From positions 1-37,504 of the forward strand of contig CAAGGY010000157.1 in assembly GCA_900769525.1 (NCBI GenBank): a stretch of 37,504 bases of DNA, in the 5' to 3' direction. This document shows positions 24,656 to 33,539 of the stretch, piece by piece. The DNA comes from an uncultured Alistipes sp. Lineage in GTDB: Bacteria > Bacteroidota > Bacteroidia > Bacteroidales > Rikenellaceae. Position numbers and translations under genes: made by a program. The notes under the pieces are model-generated. The model saw only the letters and a list, made by a program, of their open reading frames with translations. It searched no databases and had not been told where the DNA came from. The number at the start of each line of letters is the position of its first letter. The stretch's first letter is position 1.

Positions 24656-25627
24656 ATGAAGATTCGTAGAGAGTTTAAAATTGGAATTTTTGCTGTCATC
24701 ACCATTTTAGCATCGTGGTGGGGCATTAAGTGGTTGGGCGGACAAAACCTTCTGCTCTCAAGCAGCAACTACTACGCCTATTATGACGACGTGAGTGGCC
24801 TTATTCCATCATCACGTGTCAAGCTTCGTGGCGTAGAGATTGGTAATGTTCAGGAGATTGAGCTCGAGACCAACAAGGTGCGTGTCGAGATGCTCATCGA
24901 GGATAAGTATGCTGCAATGATTCCAGCAAACTCATTGGCCGAGATTCGCTCTGCAGGCCTTATGGGTGGCACAGAGATTAACATCATCCAGGGCGACTCC
25001 AAGGAGCTTATCGTTGCCGATTGCACCATCAAGGGCGTTGTCAAGCCAGATATGATTGGCGCTATGGGCGATAAGGCAACAGTGCTCCTCGACAACCTCA
25101 ACACCACGGTGGACAGCGTAAACTCACTGCTTAGCACTAATAGCGGCGCTATCACAGAGCTTATCAGCAACCTCGAGGCGATGTCTAATTCAGTTAACGC
25201 AATTTTGGCTTCGGCAAAGGGTAGCCTTAATGGCACGTTGAACAACCTCAACACCTTCACCGACACCTTGGCTGAGAATGCTGGTCGCATCGAGCATATG
25301 CTCACAAGTCTCGACACATTTGCTGGTGACTTGGCTGAGGCTCAGGTAGTTTCACAGCTCAAGAACACTCTTGGCGACCTCAATGCAATACTCAAGACTA
25401 TCAACGAGGGTGACGGCACCGCAGGTATGCTTATCAACGATAAGGGCCTCTACGACTCACTCAACGAGGCTGGCGACAACCTTGCAGCACTGCTCGAGGA
25501 TCTCAAGGCCAACCCAATGCGCTATGTTCACTTCTCGCTCTTCGGTCAGTCGGAGGAGAAGGCTGCCGAGCGTGCAGCTAAGAAGGCTGAGCGTGAGAAG
25601 CGTCGTGCAGAGAAGTCAAAGAAGTAG
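24656..25627 (+). CDS. MCE/MlaD family lipid-transport protein
   Basis: 323 residues. One N-terminal membrane helix (about 9-26) anchors a single MCE domain (about 35-115; VSGLIPSSRVKLRGVEIGNV, AEIRSAGLMGGTEINI). A long helical region with spaced hydrophobics follows, and then a basic tail rich in Ala, Lys and Arg. MCE proteins make hexameric rings or tubes carrying phospholipids between inner and outer membranes, driven by an ABC transporter (MlaE/MlaF). Those partners are not in this window. Lipid transport fits with LptD and the amidase nearby. Confidence 0.92.
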   Translation: MKIRREFKIGIFAVITILASWWGIKWLGGQNLLLSSSNYYAYYDDVSGLIPSSRVKLRGVEIGNVQEIELETNKVRVEMLIEDKYAAMIPANSLAEIRSAGLMGGTEINIIQGDSKELIVADCTIKGVVKPDMIGAMGDKATVLLDNLNTTVDSVNSLLSTNSGAITELISNLEAMSNSVNAILASAKGSLNGTLNNLNTFTDTLAENAGRIEHMLTSLDTFAGDLAEAQVVSQLKNTLGDLNAILKTINEGDGTAGMLINDKGLYDSLNEAGDNLAALLEDLKANPMRYVHFSLFGQSEEKAAERAAKKAEREKRRAEKSKK

Positions 25628-25644
25628 TAACGCTATATTGAGCG

Positions 25645-28134
25645 ATGATTTACCCTGCTAATTTTGAGAGCCGTGTAGGCTTTGACCGCATACGTGAGCA
25701 GATCGTCTTGGCTTGCTCTATGCAGTCGTCACGCCAACGTATTGCCCAGGAGAGTTTCTGCACCTCACGCCGTGAGGTAGAGCAGCGACTCGAACTTGCT
25801 GACCAGATGCGTCAGGTGATAATGATGGAGTCTGGTGGCGAGATTGGTGAGCAGGAGGATATCGCCGAGATTATTGATAAGGTTGCCGTCGAGGGCTCCT
25901 ACCTCACCGCCGAGGAGTGTGCCACGCTTTGGCGCTCGTTGCGTGCAGCATCGTCAATTATCGGCTTCATACTCTCACGTCGTCCAGAGAGCTACCCCGC
26001 TCTTCGCCGCATTACGGAGCGTGTCGAGGCTCTACCACACCTGCAGAGTGCTATCGAGCGTGTAGTTGACGACAAGGGCGAGGTGCGCTCATCTGCATCG
26101 CCCGAGCTTGCCGACATCCGCCGCATGATTCGTGACCACGAGGGACAGGTTGCCAAGCGCCTGCAGCAGGTGTTGCAGCGTGCTAAGGCTTCGGGCATTG
26201 TCGAGGCCGATGCGATGATATCTATCCGTGATGGCCACGCAGTGATTCCCGTCACGGCGGCAAACAAGCGCAAGATTGCTGGTTTCATCCACGACGAGTC
26301 GGCCACAGGACGTACCGCCTACATCGAGCCAGTGGAGGTGGTAGAGCTTAACAACGAGCTTCGTGAGTTGGAGTATGCCGAGCGCCGTGAGATTGTTCGC
26401 ATCCTCACCGAACTTACAGCACTACTACGCCTCGATGTCGATGGTCTTCGCCGCATCGAGGAGTACCTCACAACAATAGATGTGCTTCGTGCTAAGGCTC
26501 GCTGGGCTATCGACAACAACGCCGTGCGCCCAATTATCTCGACCGACGGACGCCTTGTGCTTCGCAAGGCACGCCACCCACTCCTGCAGCAGACACTACG
26601 TCAGCAGCAGCGTGAGATAGTGCCTTTGGACATGGAGCTTGACACCGAGCGTCGCATCTTGGTGATTTCAGGTCCTAATGCTGGTGGTAAGTCGGTATGT
26701 CTTAAGACCACTGGAATATTACAATATATGGTGCAGTGTGGCTTCTTGGTTCCTGCGCTTGAGAACTCCGAGTTCCCAATATTTGAGTCGCTACTCATCG
26801 ACATTGGTGACCAGCAGTCTATCGAGAACGACCTCTCGACCTACTCGTCGCACCTCATGAATATGAAGGCCATGTTGCAGGAGGCCTCGGAGCGTACGCT
26901 GATTCTTATTGATGAGTTTGGCTCAGGAACAGAGCCTACGATTGGTGGAGCTATCTCTGAGGCCATCCTCGAGCGACTTGTCGAGCGTAAGGCCTACGGC
27001 GTTATCACTACGCACTATGCCAACATCAAGTACTTCGCCTCACGCCACGATGGTGTGGCAAATGGAGCGATGGCCTTTGATGTGAAGAACATACGCCCTC
27101 TGTTTAGCCTCGAGATGGGTAAGCCTGGTAGCTCATTTGCTATCGAGATTGCCCGCAAGACAGGACTCCCGGAGGATATCATTCGCAACGCCACGGAGAA
27201 GGCTGGCGAGGACCATATCAACCTCGAGAAGCAGCTTCGTGAAATTGCTCGTGACAAGCGCTACTGGGCCGAGAAGCGTGACCGCATACGCCTTACCGAC
27301 CGCAAGGTCGAGCAGTTGGAGCAGACCTACACCGACCGTCTGCAGAGCATCAAAGATGAGCGTCGTGAGATTATCGAGAAGGCACGTCGTGAGGCTGCCG
27401 AGCTTATTGCCGAGGCTAACCGCACGATTGAGAATACTATTCGTACCATCCGTGAGACACAGGCCGAGAAGGAGATTACCCGCACCGTGCGTAAGGAGCT
27501 CACAACATTTGCCGACGAGGTAAAGTTTGACCAGAAGGCCCACGAGGATCGTCTCGAGCAGGAGATGCAGCGCTTAGCACGTCGTCGTGAGCGCCGTGAG
27601 CAGCGAGCACGTGAGCGTGAGGAGCGTATCGAGGCACAGCGACCAGCGGAGCCAGCACCACTCAAGATTGAGGTTGGCTCGAAGGTGCGCATCGAGGGAC
27701 AGGAGATTCCTGGCGTGGTGCAGATGCTCAAGGGCAAGAAGGCACAGGTGGCATTTGGCCAGATGATTATGATGGTCGAGCTAAGTCGCCTCAAGGCAGT
27801 ATCCTCAGCCGAGTTTAAGCGTGCCACACGCCCAGAGAGTGCACGTACCGTCGTGTCGGTCGATATTCGTGAGCGCAAGCTCAACTTCAAGGATAATATC
27901 GACGTGCGAGGTATGCGTGCCGTCGAGGCCTTAGCAGCTGTCGAGGACCTTGTGGATGACGCACTCATGGTGGGTGTGTCGAGTGTGACAATCCTTCACG
28001 GCAAGGGCACAGGAGCCCTCAAGGAGGAGATTCGCCGCTATCTGCGCACCGTGCCTAACGTCTCGAAGATAGCTGACGACCACGCCGACCGTGGTGGTGC
28101 AGGCATTACTATTGTGACATTTGTACAAGATTAA
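25645..28134 (+). CDS. mutS2: Endonuclease MutS2 (MutS family ATPase with Smr domain)
   Basis: 829 residues. The MutS core ATPase has Walker A GPNAGGKS at residues 343-350, the ILIDEFGSGTEPTIGGAI Walker B/signature region, and ITTHYANIK. A long charged coiled coil runs from about 520 to 680. The C-terminal Smr nuclease domain (about 755-829) contains DVRGMRAVEA and LHGKGTGAL. The N-terminal mismatch-recognition domain of MutS is absent, as expected for MutS2. Family members act on branched DNA, against recombination, and in some bacteria on collided ribosomes. It lies 17 bases after the MCE gene and 5 before murF-alr. Confidence 0.95.
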   Translation: MIYPANFESRVGFDRIREQIVLACSMQSSRQRIAQESFCTSRREVEQRLELADQMRQVIMMESGGEIGEQEDIAEIIDKVAVEGSYLTAEECATLWRSLRAASSIIGFILSRRPESYPALRRITERVEALPHLQSAIERVVDDKGEVRSSASPELADIRRMIRDHEGQVAKRLQQVLQRAKASGIVEADAMISIRDGHAVIPVTAANKRKIAGFIHDESATGRTAYIEPVEVVELNNELRELEYAERREIVRILTELTALLRLDVDGLRRIEEYLTTIDVLRAKARWAIDNNAVRPIISTDGRLVLRKARHPLLQQTLRQQQREIVPLDMELDTERRILVISGPNAGGKSVCLKTTGILQYMVQCGFLVPALENSEFPIFESLLIDIGDQQSIENDLSTYSSHLMNMKAMLQEASERTLILIDEFGSGTEPTIGGAISEAILERLVERKAYGVITTHYANIKYFASRHDGVANGAMAFDVKNIRPLFSLEMGKPGSSFAIEIARKTGLPEDIIRNATEKAGEDHINLEKQLREIARDKRYWAEKRDRIRLTDRKVEQLEQTYTDRLQSIKDERREIIEKARREAAELIAEANRTIENTIRTIRETQAEKEITRTVRKELTTFADEVKFDQKAHEDRLEQEMQRLARRRERREQRAREREERIEAQRPAEPAPLKIEVGSKVRIEGQEIPGVVQMLKGKKAQVAFGQMIMMVELSRLKAVSSAEFKRATRPESARTVVSVDIRERKLNFKDNIDVRGMRAVEALAAVEDLVDDALMVGVSSVTILHGKGTGALKEEIRRYLRTVPNVSKIADDHADRGGAGITIVTFVQD

Positions 28135-28139
28135 TATAG

Positions 28140-30500
28140 ATGAACTACCTACTCTCCGAAATAGCCCAAATTGTGGGTGGCAAGCTTCATGGTAGCGACC
28201 TTCGTGTTCGAGAGGTTGCCACCGACTCACGCAGTATAGCTGCATCAGAGCAGACTCTCTTTGCCGCCATCAACGGCAAGCACCACGATGGCCACAACTA
28301 CATAGAACGCATGGCCAAGCGTGGCGTGAGGGCATTTATCGTAGAGCGTCTTGTGGCGTTGGACAAGGAGTGCTCGTTCATTGTCGTGGACTCGACAATT
28401 GCAGCACTTCAGGCACTTGCAACCTACCACCGCTCGCAGTTCAATGGCACGGTTGTGGGTATCACAGGTTCGAACGGCAAGACCATAGTCAAGGAGTGGG
28501 CAGCACGCTCAATGCCAAGCACCGTGCGCTCGTTTGCCTCGCCCAAGAGCTACAACTCACAACTCGGCGTGGCACTCTCGCTACTCATGCTCGAGGGCCA
28601 GGAGCAGGTGGCATTCATCGAGGCCGGCATATCGGAGGCTGGAGAGATGGAGCGTCTTGAGCGCATGATACGCCCTGATATAGTGGTATTCACCTCAATT
28701 GGCGATGCTCACTCGGCAAACTTTAAAAGCCTCGAGGCAAAGATTGATGAAAAGCTACATCTGGCAACCAATGCCAAGACAATAATATATAGTAAGGAGT
28801 ACCGCACGCTTAGTCAAAAGATTCAGAGCATTTACTCCGACCGTGAGTTGATTGACAGTAGCTCAGAGTCGTTCGACGACATCCTTGAGCTAAACGACGC
28901 TTTGGCTGTCGACGCCTGTCATGTTGCAGCACTTATGCGTAAGCTCGGCTATGGTGTCGATGGAGCTGTCTTCTCGGCAAATGTCGCCATGCGCCTCGAA
29001 CTTAAAGAGGGTATCGACAACTCGATGATTATCGACGACACCTACAACTCCGACATCAACTCTGTGATTGTGGCCCTCGACGCCCTACACCGCCAGGCTA
29101 TGGGACGCCGCAAGGTTGCTGTAATCTCGGATATCTTGCAGAGTGGCATGGCCTCAGAGCAGCTCTACCGCCGTGTGGCAGAGGCTGTGCGTAGTGCTGG
29201 TGTCGACCATCTTATTGGCGTGGGCGAGATGATTGCCAAGCATAGCAGCCTTTTCGACTACAACTCATCGTTCTACTACACCACCGACGAGCTTATCGAG
29301 AACTTTGGTCGTGAGCGCTGGGCCGACTCGGTAATACTTGTCAAGGGTAGCCGAGATAGCCGTTTCGAGCGCCTCACACGCCTATTAGAGCGCAGAACAC
29401 ACACGACAACACTGGAGGTGGACCTTGCAGCGATGAAGAAGAACCTCAACTACTTCCGCCGACATCTACCTCACCAGCATCCCGTCATTGCTATGGTCAA
29501 GGCGTGGAGCTATGGCACAGGCGATGTGGATGTTGCTCGTATGTTGCAGCACGAGGGTGTATCGTACCTTGCCGTTGCCTTTGCCGACGAGGGTATCACG
29601 CTGCGCTCAAAGGGTATCACAATGCCTATTGTGGTGCTTAATGCCGACCACGACAGCTTCGACGTGATGGTATCGCACGACCTTGAGCCTGAGATATATA
29701 GCTTCGAGTCGCTCAACGAGTTCCGCCGTGCCGTGCATCGTGCATCACGAGAGCACTACCCTATCCACATCAAGCTCGACACGGGCATGCACCGCCTCGG
29801 CTTTGTCGAGGATGAGGTAGACCTGCTTGGTCGTGCTATCCACCTCGACACAACACTTCATATAGCCTCAATATTCTCGCACCTCTCGTGTGCCGATATC
29901 CCTGCCGAGGATGACTTCACACGTGAGCAACTCGAGAGATTCGAGTATATGAGTTCACAACTTATCGAGTGGCTCGACTACAAGCCGCTTCGACACATTG
30001 CCAACTCGGCAGCCATCGTACGCTTTACTGAGGCTCAATACGATATGTGTCGCCTCGGTCTTGGACTCTACGGCTACGGCTTTGAGCACAACGAGGAGCT
30101 TATCCCCGTGGCTACGCTCTCAACACGCATCGTGCAGATTAAGCAACTGCGCAAGGGTGAGTCGGTGGGCTATGGTCGCTCAGCACGTCTTGAGCGAGAC
30201 ACCGTGACAGCAACTATCCCTGTGGGCTATGCCGATGGCCTTGACCGCCACCTCGGCAACGGACGCTGGCAGGTGAGCGTGGCAGGTAAGCGAGCACCAA
30301 TCATCGGACGAGTATGTATGGATAGTGCGATGATAGATATAACTGATATCGAGGGCGTATCGGTAGGCGATAAGGTGACAATATTCTCGGCCGAGCGAGG
30401 ACTCACACTCGAGGATATGGCCGAGACACTTGGCACAATATCGTACGAGATTATGACCTCGATTTCGGCACGTGTAAAACGCATTTATACAGAGAGATAA
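28140..30500 (+). CDS. murF: Fused MurF ligase / alanine racemase
   Basis: 786 residues joining two enzymes of D-Ala metabolism, a fusion known in Bacteroidetes. Residues 1 to about 415 are MurF, which adds D-Ala-D-Ala to UDP-MurNAc-tripeptide; its P-loop GITGSNGKT is at 107-115, with YNSQLGV, EAGISEAGEM and DDTYNSDI downstream. Residues about 422-786 are the PLP-dependent alanine racemase that supplies D-Ala; the PLP lysine is K454 in MVKAWSYG, and HIKLDTGMHRLGF, CRLGLGLYGYG and GYADGLDR are typical. The fusion couples D-Ala supply to its use. The last base of its stop codon is the first base of the next start. Confidence 0.94.
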   Translation: MNYLLSEIAQIVGGKLHGSDLRVREVATDSRSIAASEQTLFAAINGKHHDGHNYIERMAKRGVRAFIVERLVALDKECSFIVVDSTIAALQALATYHRSQFNGTVVGITGSNGKTIVKEWAARSMPSTVRSFASPKSYNSQLGVALSLLMLEGQEQVAFIEAGISEAGEMERLERMIRPDIVVFTSIGDAHSANFKSLEAKIDEKLHLATNAKTIIYSKEYRTLSQKIQSIYSDRELIDSSSESFDDILELNDALAVDACHVAALMRKLGYGVDGAVFSANVAMRLELKEGIDNSMIIDDTYNSDINSVIVALDALHRQAMGRRKVAVISDILQSGMASEQLYRRVAEAVRSAGVDHLIGVGEMIAKHSSLFDYNSSFYYTTDELIENFGRERWADSVILVKGSRDSRFERLTRLLERRTHTTTLEVDLAAMKKNLNYFRRHLPHQHPVIAMVKAWSYGTGDVDVARMLQHEGVSYLAVAFADEGITLRSKGITMPIVVLNADHDSFDVMVSHDLEPEIYSFESLNEFRRAVHRASREHYPIHIKLDTGMHRLGFVEDEVDLLGRAIHLDTTLHIASIFSHLSCADIPAEDDFTREQLERFEYMSSQLIEWLDYKPLRHIANSAAIVRFTEAQYDMCRLGLGLYGYGFEHNEELIPVATLSTRIVQIKQLRKGESVGYGRSARLERDTVTATIPVGYADGLDRHLGNGRWQVSVAGKRAPIIGRVCMDSAMIDITDIEGVSVGDKVTIFSAERGLTLEDMAETLGTISYEIMTSISARVKRIYTER

Positions 30501-31213
30501 TGGCTGGTACGATATATATGATTCCCTGCCCTATTGCCGACCACGAGTCGGTCTGGGAGGTTCTTCCAAGCTCAAACCTTGCAGTGATGAACTCGCTCGA
30601 CTACTTCATCGTCGAGAACACTCGCTCGGCACGTCGCTTCTTATCGAAGGCGGGTATCGAGCGCAAGATTGACGAGCTGGAGTTTGTCGAGCTCAACGAG
30701 CACACCACATCTGCACAAGATATCGAGCGTATGCTCCGTCCTGTGCTTGCTGGTCGCTCAGCGGGTGTCATCTCCGAGGCTGGAGTGCCAGGCGTTGCCG
30801 ACCCAGGTGCTGACATTGTGGCTCTTGCACACCGCCACGGCATAAGAGTGATACCTCTTGTTGGCCCATCGTCGATACTTATGGTTATGATGGCATCGGG
30901 ACAGAACGGACAGTCGTTCGCCTTTAATGGCTACATTCCCGTCAAGGAGCCAGAGCGTGGCAAGGCACTCAAGGCCCTGGAGCGCAGAGCTATGCAAGAG
31001 CGTCAGGCACAGATATTTATAGAAGCACCATATCGCAACGTCAAGCTCTTCGACACACTCCGCAGAACACTCTCAGCGAAGATGCGCCTTACGGTGGCAG
31101 CCGACATCACGGCAAAAGATGAGCTTATCGTAACACGCACTATCGAGGAGTGGCAGCGCAGCGAGGTGCCAAATATCGAGAAACGTCCAACAATTTTTGT
31201 ATTAGGCATATAA
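30500..31213 (+). CDS. RsmI-like tetrapyrrole-methylase-family SAM methyltransferase
   Basis: 237 residues. This is the SAM-dependent fold of 16S rRNA 2'-O-methyltransferase I (C1402): an N-terminal strand GTIYMIPCPI, then FIVENTRSARRFL, ISEAGVPGVADPGADIV, and VIPLVGPSSILMVMMASG. FNGYIPVKEPERGKAL and FIEAPYRNVKLFD close the domain. The usual GTPIGNLxD start is replaced by PCPIADHE, so it is the divergent Bacteroidetes type and the rRNA target should be treated as probable, not certain. Translation is coupled to murF-alr by a one-base overlap. Confidence 0.85.
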   Translation: MAGTIYMIPCPIADHESVWEVLPSSNLAVMNSLDYFIVENTRSARRFLSKAGIERKIDELEFVELNEHTTSAQDIERMLRPVLAGRSAGVISEAGVPGVADPGADIVALAHRHGIRVIPLVGPSSILMVMMASGQNGQSFAFNGYIPVKEPERGKALKALERRAMQERQAQIFIEAPYRNVKLFDTLRRTLSAKMRLTVAADITAKDELIVTRTIEEWQRSEVPNIEKRPTIFVLGI

Positions 31214-31234
31214 TTTGATTAATATATATCTGTA

Positions 31235-31837
31235 ATGTTTAATATTCGCAGATTTATGAAGAAGCAAACAATTGATTTAGAGCAAGATATGAAACAAGCT
31301 GAGACTACTCAGGAGACTCCTGAGCAGCCAAACACCGAGGCCACAGCAGACAAAGTGGCAGACGATAAGACAACAGAGGCAGACAATGTGTCAGTCGAGC
31401 CTACTCTCGAGGAGCAGATTGCTGCGTGGCGTGACAAGTATCTCCGCCTTCAGGCCGAGTTTGACAACTTCCGCAAGCGCACCATCAAGGAGAAGATGGA
31501 GCTTGTGGAGCGTGGTTGCGAGGGTGCATGGAAATCTATCCTCCCAATCCTCGACGACATGGAGCGTGCTGTAGCCGCATCGAAGAAGAGCGAGGATATC
31601 GAGGCATTGCGCCAGGGCGAGGAGCTCGTGATGAAGAAGTTTGAGGGCGTGCTTCAAGCAGCTAACATCACCGTAATCGACTGCATCGACAAGCCATTCA
31701 ACGAGGAGGAGCAGGAGGCCGTAGCACGTTTTGCTGCGGGCGAGGATAAGCGTGGCTTGGTTATCGACTGTGTGCAGCGTGGTTATAAGCTTGGCGACCA
31801 CGTGCTTCGCTATGCTAAGGTTGTCGTTGGCGAATAA
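31235..31837 (+). CDS. grpE: Nucleotide exchange factor GrpE
   Basis: 200 residues. It releases ADP from DnaK. The acidic, low-complexity N-terminal tail (about 10-60) is followed by the long dimer helix (LEEQIAAWRDKYLRLQAEFD, FRKRT) and the beta-wing domain, ending GYKLGDHVLRYAKVVVGE as is typical. I keep the first ATG at 31235; internal ATGs at codons 8 and 19 would remove only disordered residues. It lies 11 bases before dnaJ; dnaK is about 28 kb upstream. Confidence 0.95.
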   Translation: MFNIRRFMKKQTIDLEQDMKQAETTQETPEQPNTEATADKVADDKTTEADNVSVEPTLEEQIAAWRDKYLRLQAEFDNFRKRTIKEKMELVERGCEGAWKSILPILDDMERAVAASKKSEDIEALRQGEELVMKKFEGVLQAANITVIDCIDKPFNEEEQEAVARFAAGEDKRGLVIDCVQRGYKLGDHVLRYAKVVVGE

Positions 31838-31848
31838 ATTATCGGATT

Positions 31849-33012
31849 ATGGCAGAGAAGAGAGATTACTATGAGGTGTTGGGCGTTGAGAAAAATGCCG
31901 ACGCCGACACAATAAAGAAGGCCTACCGCAAGGCCGCCATCAAGTATCACCCCGACAAGAACCCTGGCGACAAGGAGGCTGAGGAGAAGTTCAAGGAGGC
32001 TGCCGAGGCCTACGACGTGCTATCGAACGACGATAAGCGTGCTCGCTACGACCGCTTTGGCCACGCAGGCATGGGTGGCGCAGCAGGTGGCGGCGGATTC
32101 TCAGGATTCTCAGGCGGTGGCTTCTCAATGGAGGATATCTTCGAGCAGTTTGGCGACATCTTCGGTGGCTTCGGTGGTGGAGGCTTCGGTGGTGGTCGTT
32201 CATCACGTAGCCGCACGGTGAATCGTGGTAGCGACATTCGCATCACCGTCAAGCTCAACTTGCAGGAGATTGCAGAGGGAGTAACCAAGAAGCTCAAGAT
32301 TAATAAGACCGTAGCGTGTGAGCAGTGCGGTGGCACGGGAGCTAAGGACTCATCGTCGTATGCTACCTGCTCGCAGTGTAACGGCTCAGGATATATCATC
32401 TCGGTACAGAACTCGTTCTTTGGTCGAATGCAGACTCAGAGCGTCTGTCCTAACTGTGGTGGTAGTGGCCGCACAATCACTGAGAAGTGCTCGAAGTGTG
32501 GTGGCAATGGCACAGAGCGTGGCCAGGAGATTATCGAGGTTAAGATTCCTGCTGGCGTTGGCGACGGTATGGTGCTCACAGTGCGTGGTAAGGGTAACGC
32601 CGCACGTGGTGGTGGCGTAAGTGGCGACCTTCTTGTCGTTATCGAGGAGGAGCACAATCCACTCCTTGTACGTGATGGTAACGACCTGATTCACAACATG
32701 AACATCACTGTTACCACAGCCATCCTCGGTGGCGAGGTGGAGGTGCCAACAATCGATGGCAAGGCTCGCATCAAGATTTCGGCAGGTACACATGCCGGCA
32801 AGGTGTTGCGCCTTCGTGGCAAGGGTCTGCCCGATGTGAATGGCTATGGCCGTGGCGATATTATGGTTGTCGTCGACATCACCATCCCTGACGAGCTAAC
32901 CAAGGAGGAGCGCAACCTCGTGGAGAAGCTCTCGGAGCAGCCTAACTTCAAGCAGGCTTCGGGTGTCGAGAACCAGAATATCTTTGAACGAATGAAGAAC
33001 TTCTTCAGATAG
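31849..33012 (+). CDS. dnaJ: Chaperone protein DnaJ (type I Hsp40)
   Basis: 387 residues. The J domain has HPD at 34-36 (IKYHPDKNPGD), then a Gly/Phe-rich stretch (about 75-118). The zinc domain has all four motifs, CEQCGGTG, CSQCNGSG, CPNCGGSG and CSKCGGNG, followed by two C-terminal substrate-binding barrels. It delivers unfolded clients to DnaK and triggers its ATPase. Together with grpE just upstream it forms a co-chaperone pair in the long plus-strand run. Confidence 0.97.
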   Translation: MAEKRDYYEVLGVEKNADADTIKKAYRKAAIKYHPDKNPGDKEAEEKFKEAAEAYDVLSNDDKRARYDRFGHAGMGGAAGGGGFSGFSGGGFSMEDIFEQFGDIFGGFGGGGFGGGRSSRSRTVNRGSDIRITVKLNLQEIAEGVTKKLKINKTVACEQCGGTGAKDSSSYATCSQCNGSGYIISVQNSFFGRMQTQSVCPNCGGSGRTITEKCSKCGGNGTERGQEIIEVKIPAGVGDGMVLTVRGKGNAARGGGVSGDLLVVIEEEHNPLLVRDGNDLIHNMNITVTTAILGGEVEVPTIDGKARIKISAGTHAGKVLRLRGKGLPDVNGYGRGDIMVVVDITIPDELTKEERNLVEKLSEQPNFKQASGVENQNIFERMKNFFR

Positions 33013-33022
33013 AAAATAGAGT

Positions 33023-33529
33023 ATGTCGATATTTCGTCCACATAAGACAAAGCCTCGTCAGTTCAACTACATACCTCGCTACTACGACCCCGTTCTCAAC
33101 GAGCGTAACGAGCGACGTAAGCAGCTGCACGGCACATCGAGTGAGAGTAGCAACGAGGAGTACTCGCCTGGTAAGTATATCCGCACTCAGCGCGAGGCAC
33201 GTGATGCCTCACGTGAGTCGGAGCGTGGTGCTGGCCTTAGCAAGCTCCGTGGCATGGTGATTATTGCGATAGTCATCGGCCTCGGCATGTTGTGGCTACT
33301 ACCTCGCATCATGGACTTTGTCATCAAGGCTGACGCCGAGAAGCGTGGCGAGAGCGTGGCAAAGAGCTCCGATGCAGAGAACGAGATATACCCGTTGGAG
33401 TTTGTCATCAACGAGAGTATCGACATAGCAAACGAGGAGGGTATCGAGACACTTAACGACGATGTACTCAAGGAGATTGAGGAGAACGAGTGGCGTCGTA
33501 AGCGTATAACCATCGTACCCAACAACTAA
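33023..33529 (+). CDS. Small single-pass membrane protein, unknown function
   Basis: 168 residues. I recognise no enzyme domain. The N-terminal half is basic and polar (RPHKTKPRQFNYIPRYYDP motif, then a Ser/Glu/Arg-rich stretch). One strong membrane helix lies at about 77-96 (VIIAIVIGLGMLWLLP), followed by an acidic, probably periplasmic tail of about 70 residues. The RQFNYIPRYYDP opening looks like a conserved Bacteroidetes feature of small proteins encoded just before mutL. It sits ten bases after dnaJ and ten before mutL. Confidence 0.8.
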   Translation: MSIFRPHKTKPRQFNYIPRYYDPVLNERNERRKQLHGTSSESSNEEYSPGKYIRTQREARDASRESERGAGLSKLRGMVIIAIVIGLGMLWLLPRIMDFVIKADAEKRGESVAKSSDAENEIYPLEFVINESIDIANEEGIETLNDDVLKEIEENEWRRKRITIVPNN

Positions 33530-33539
33530 GTACGAATAG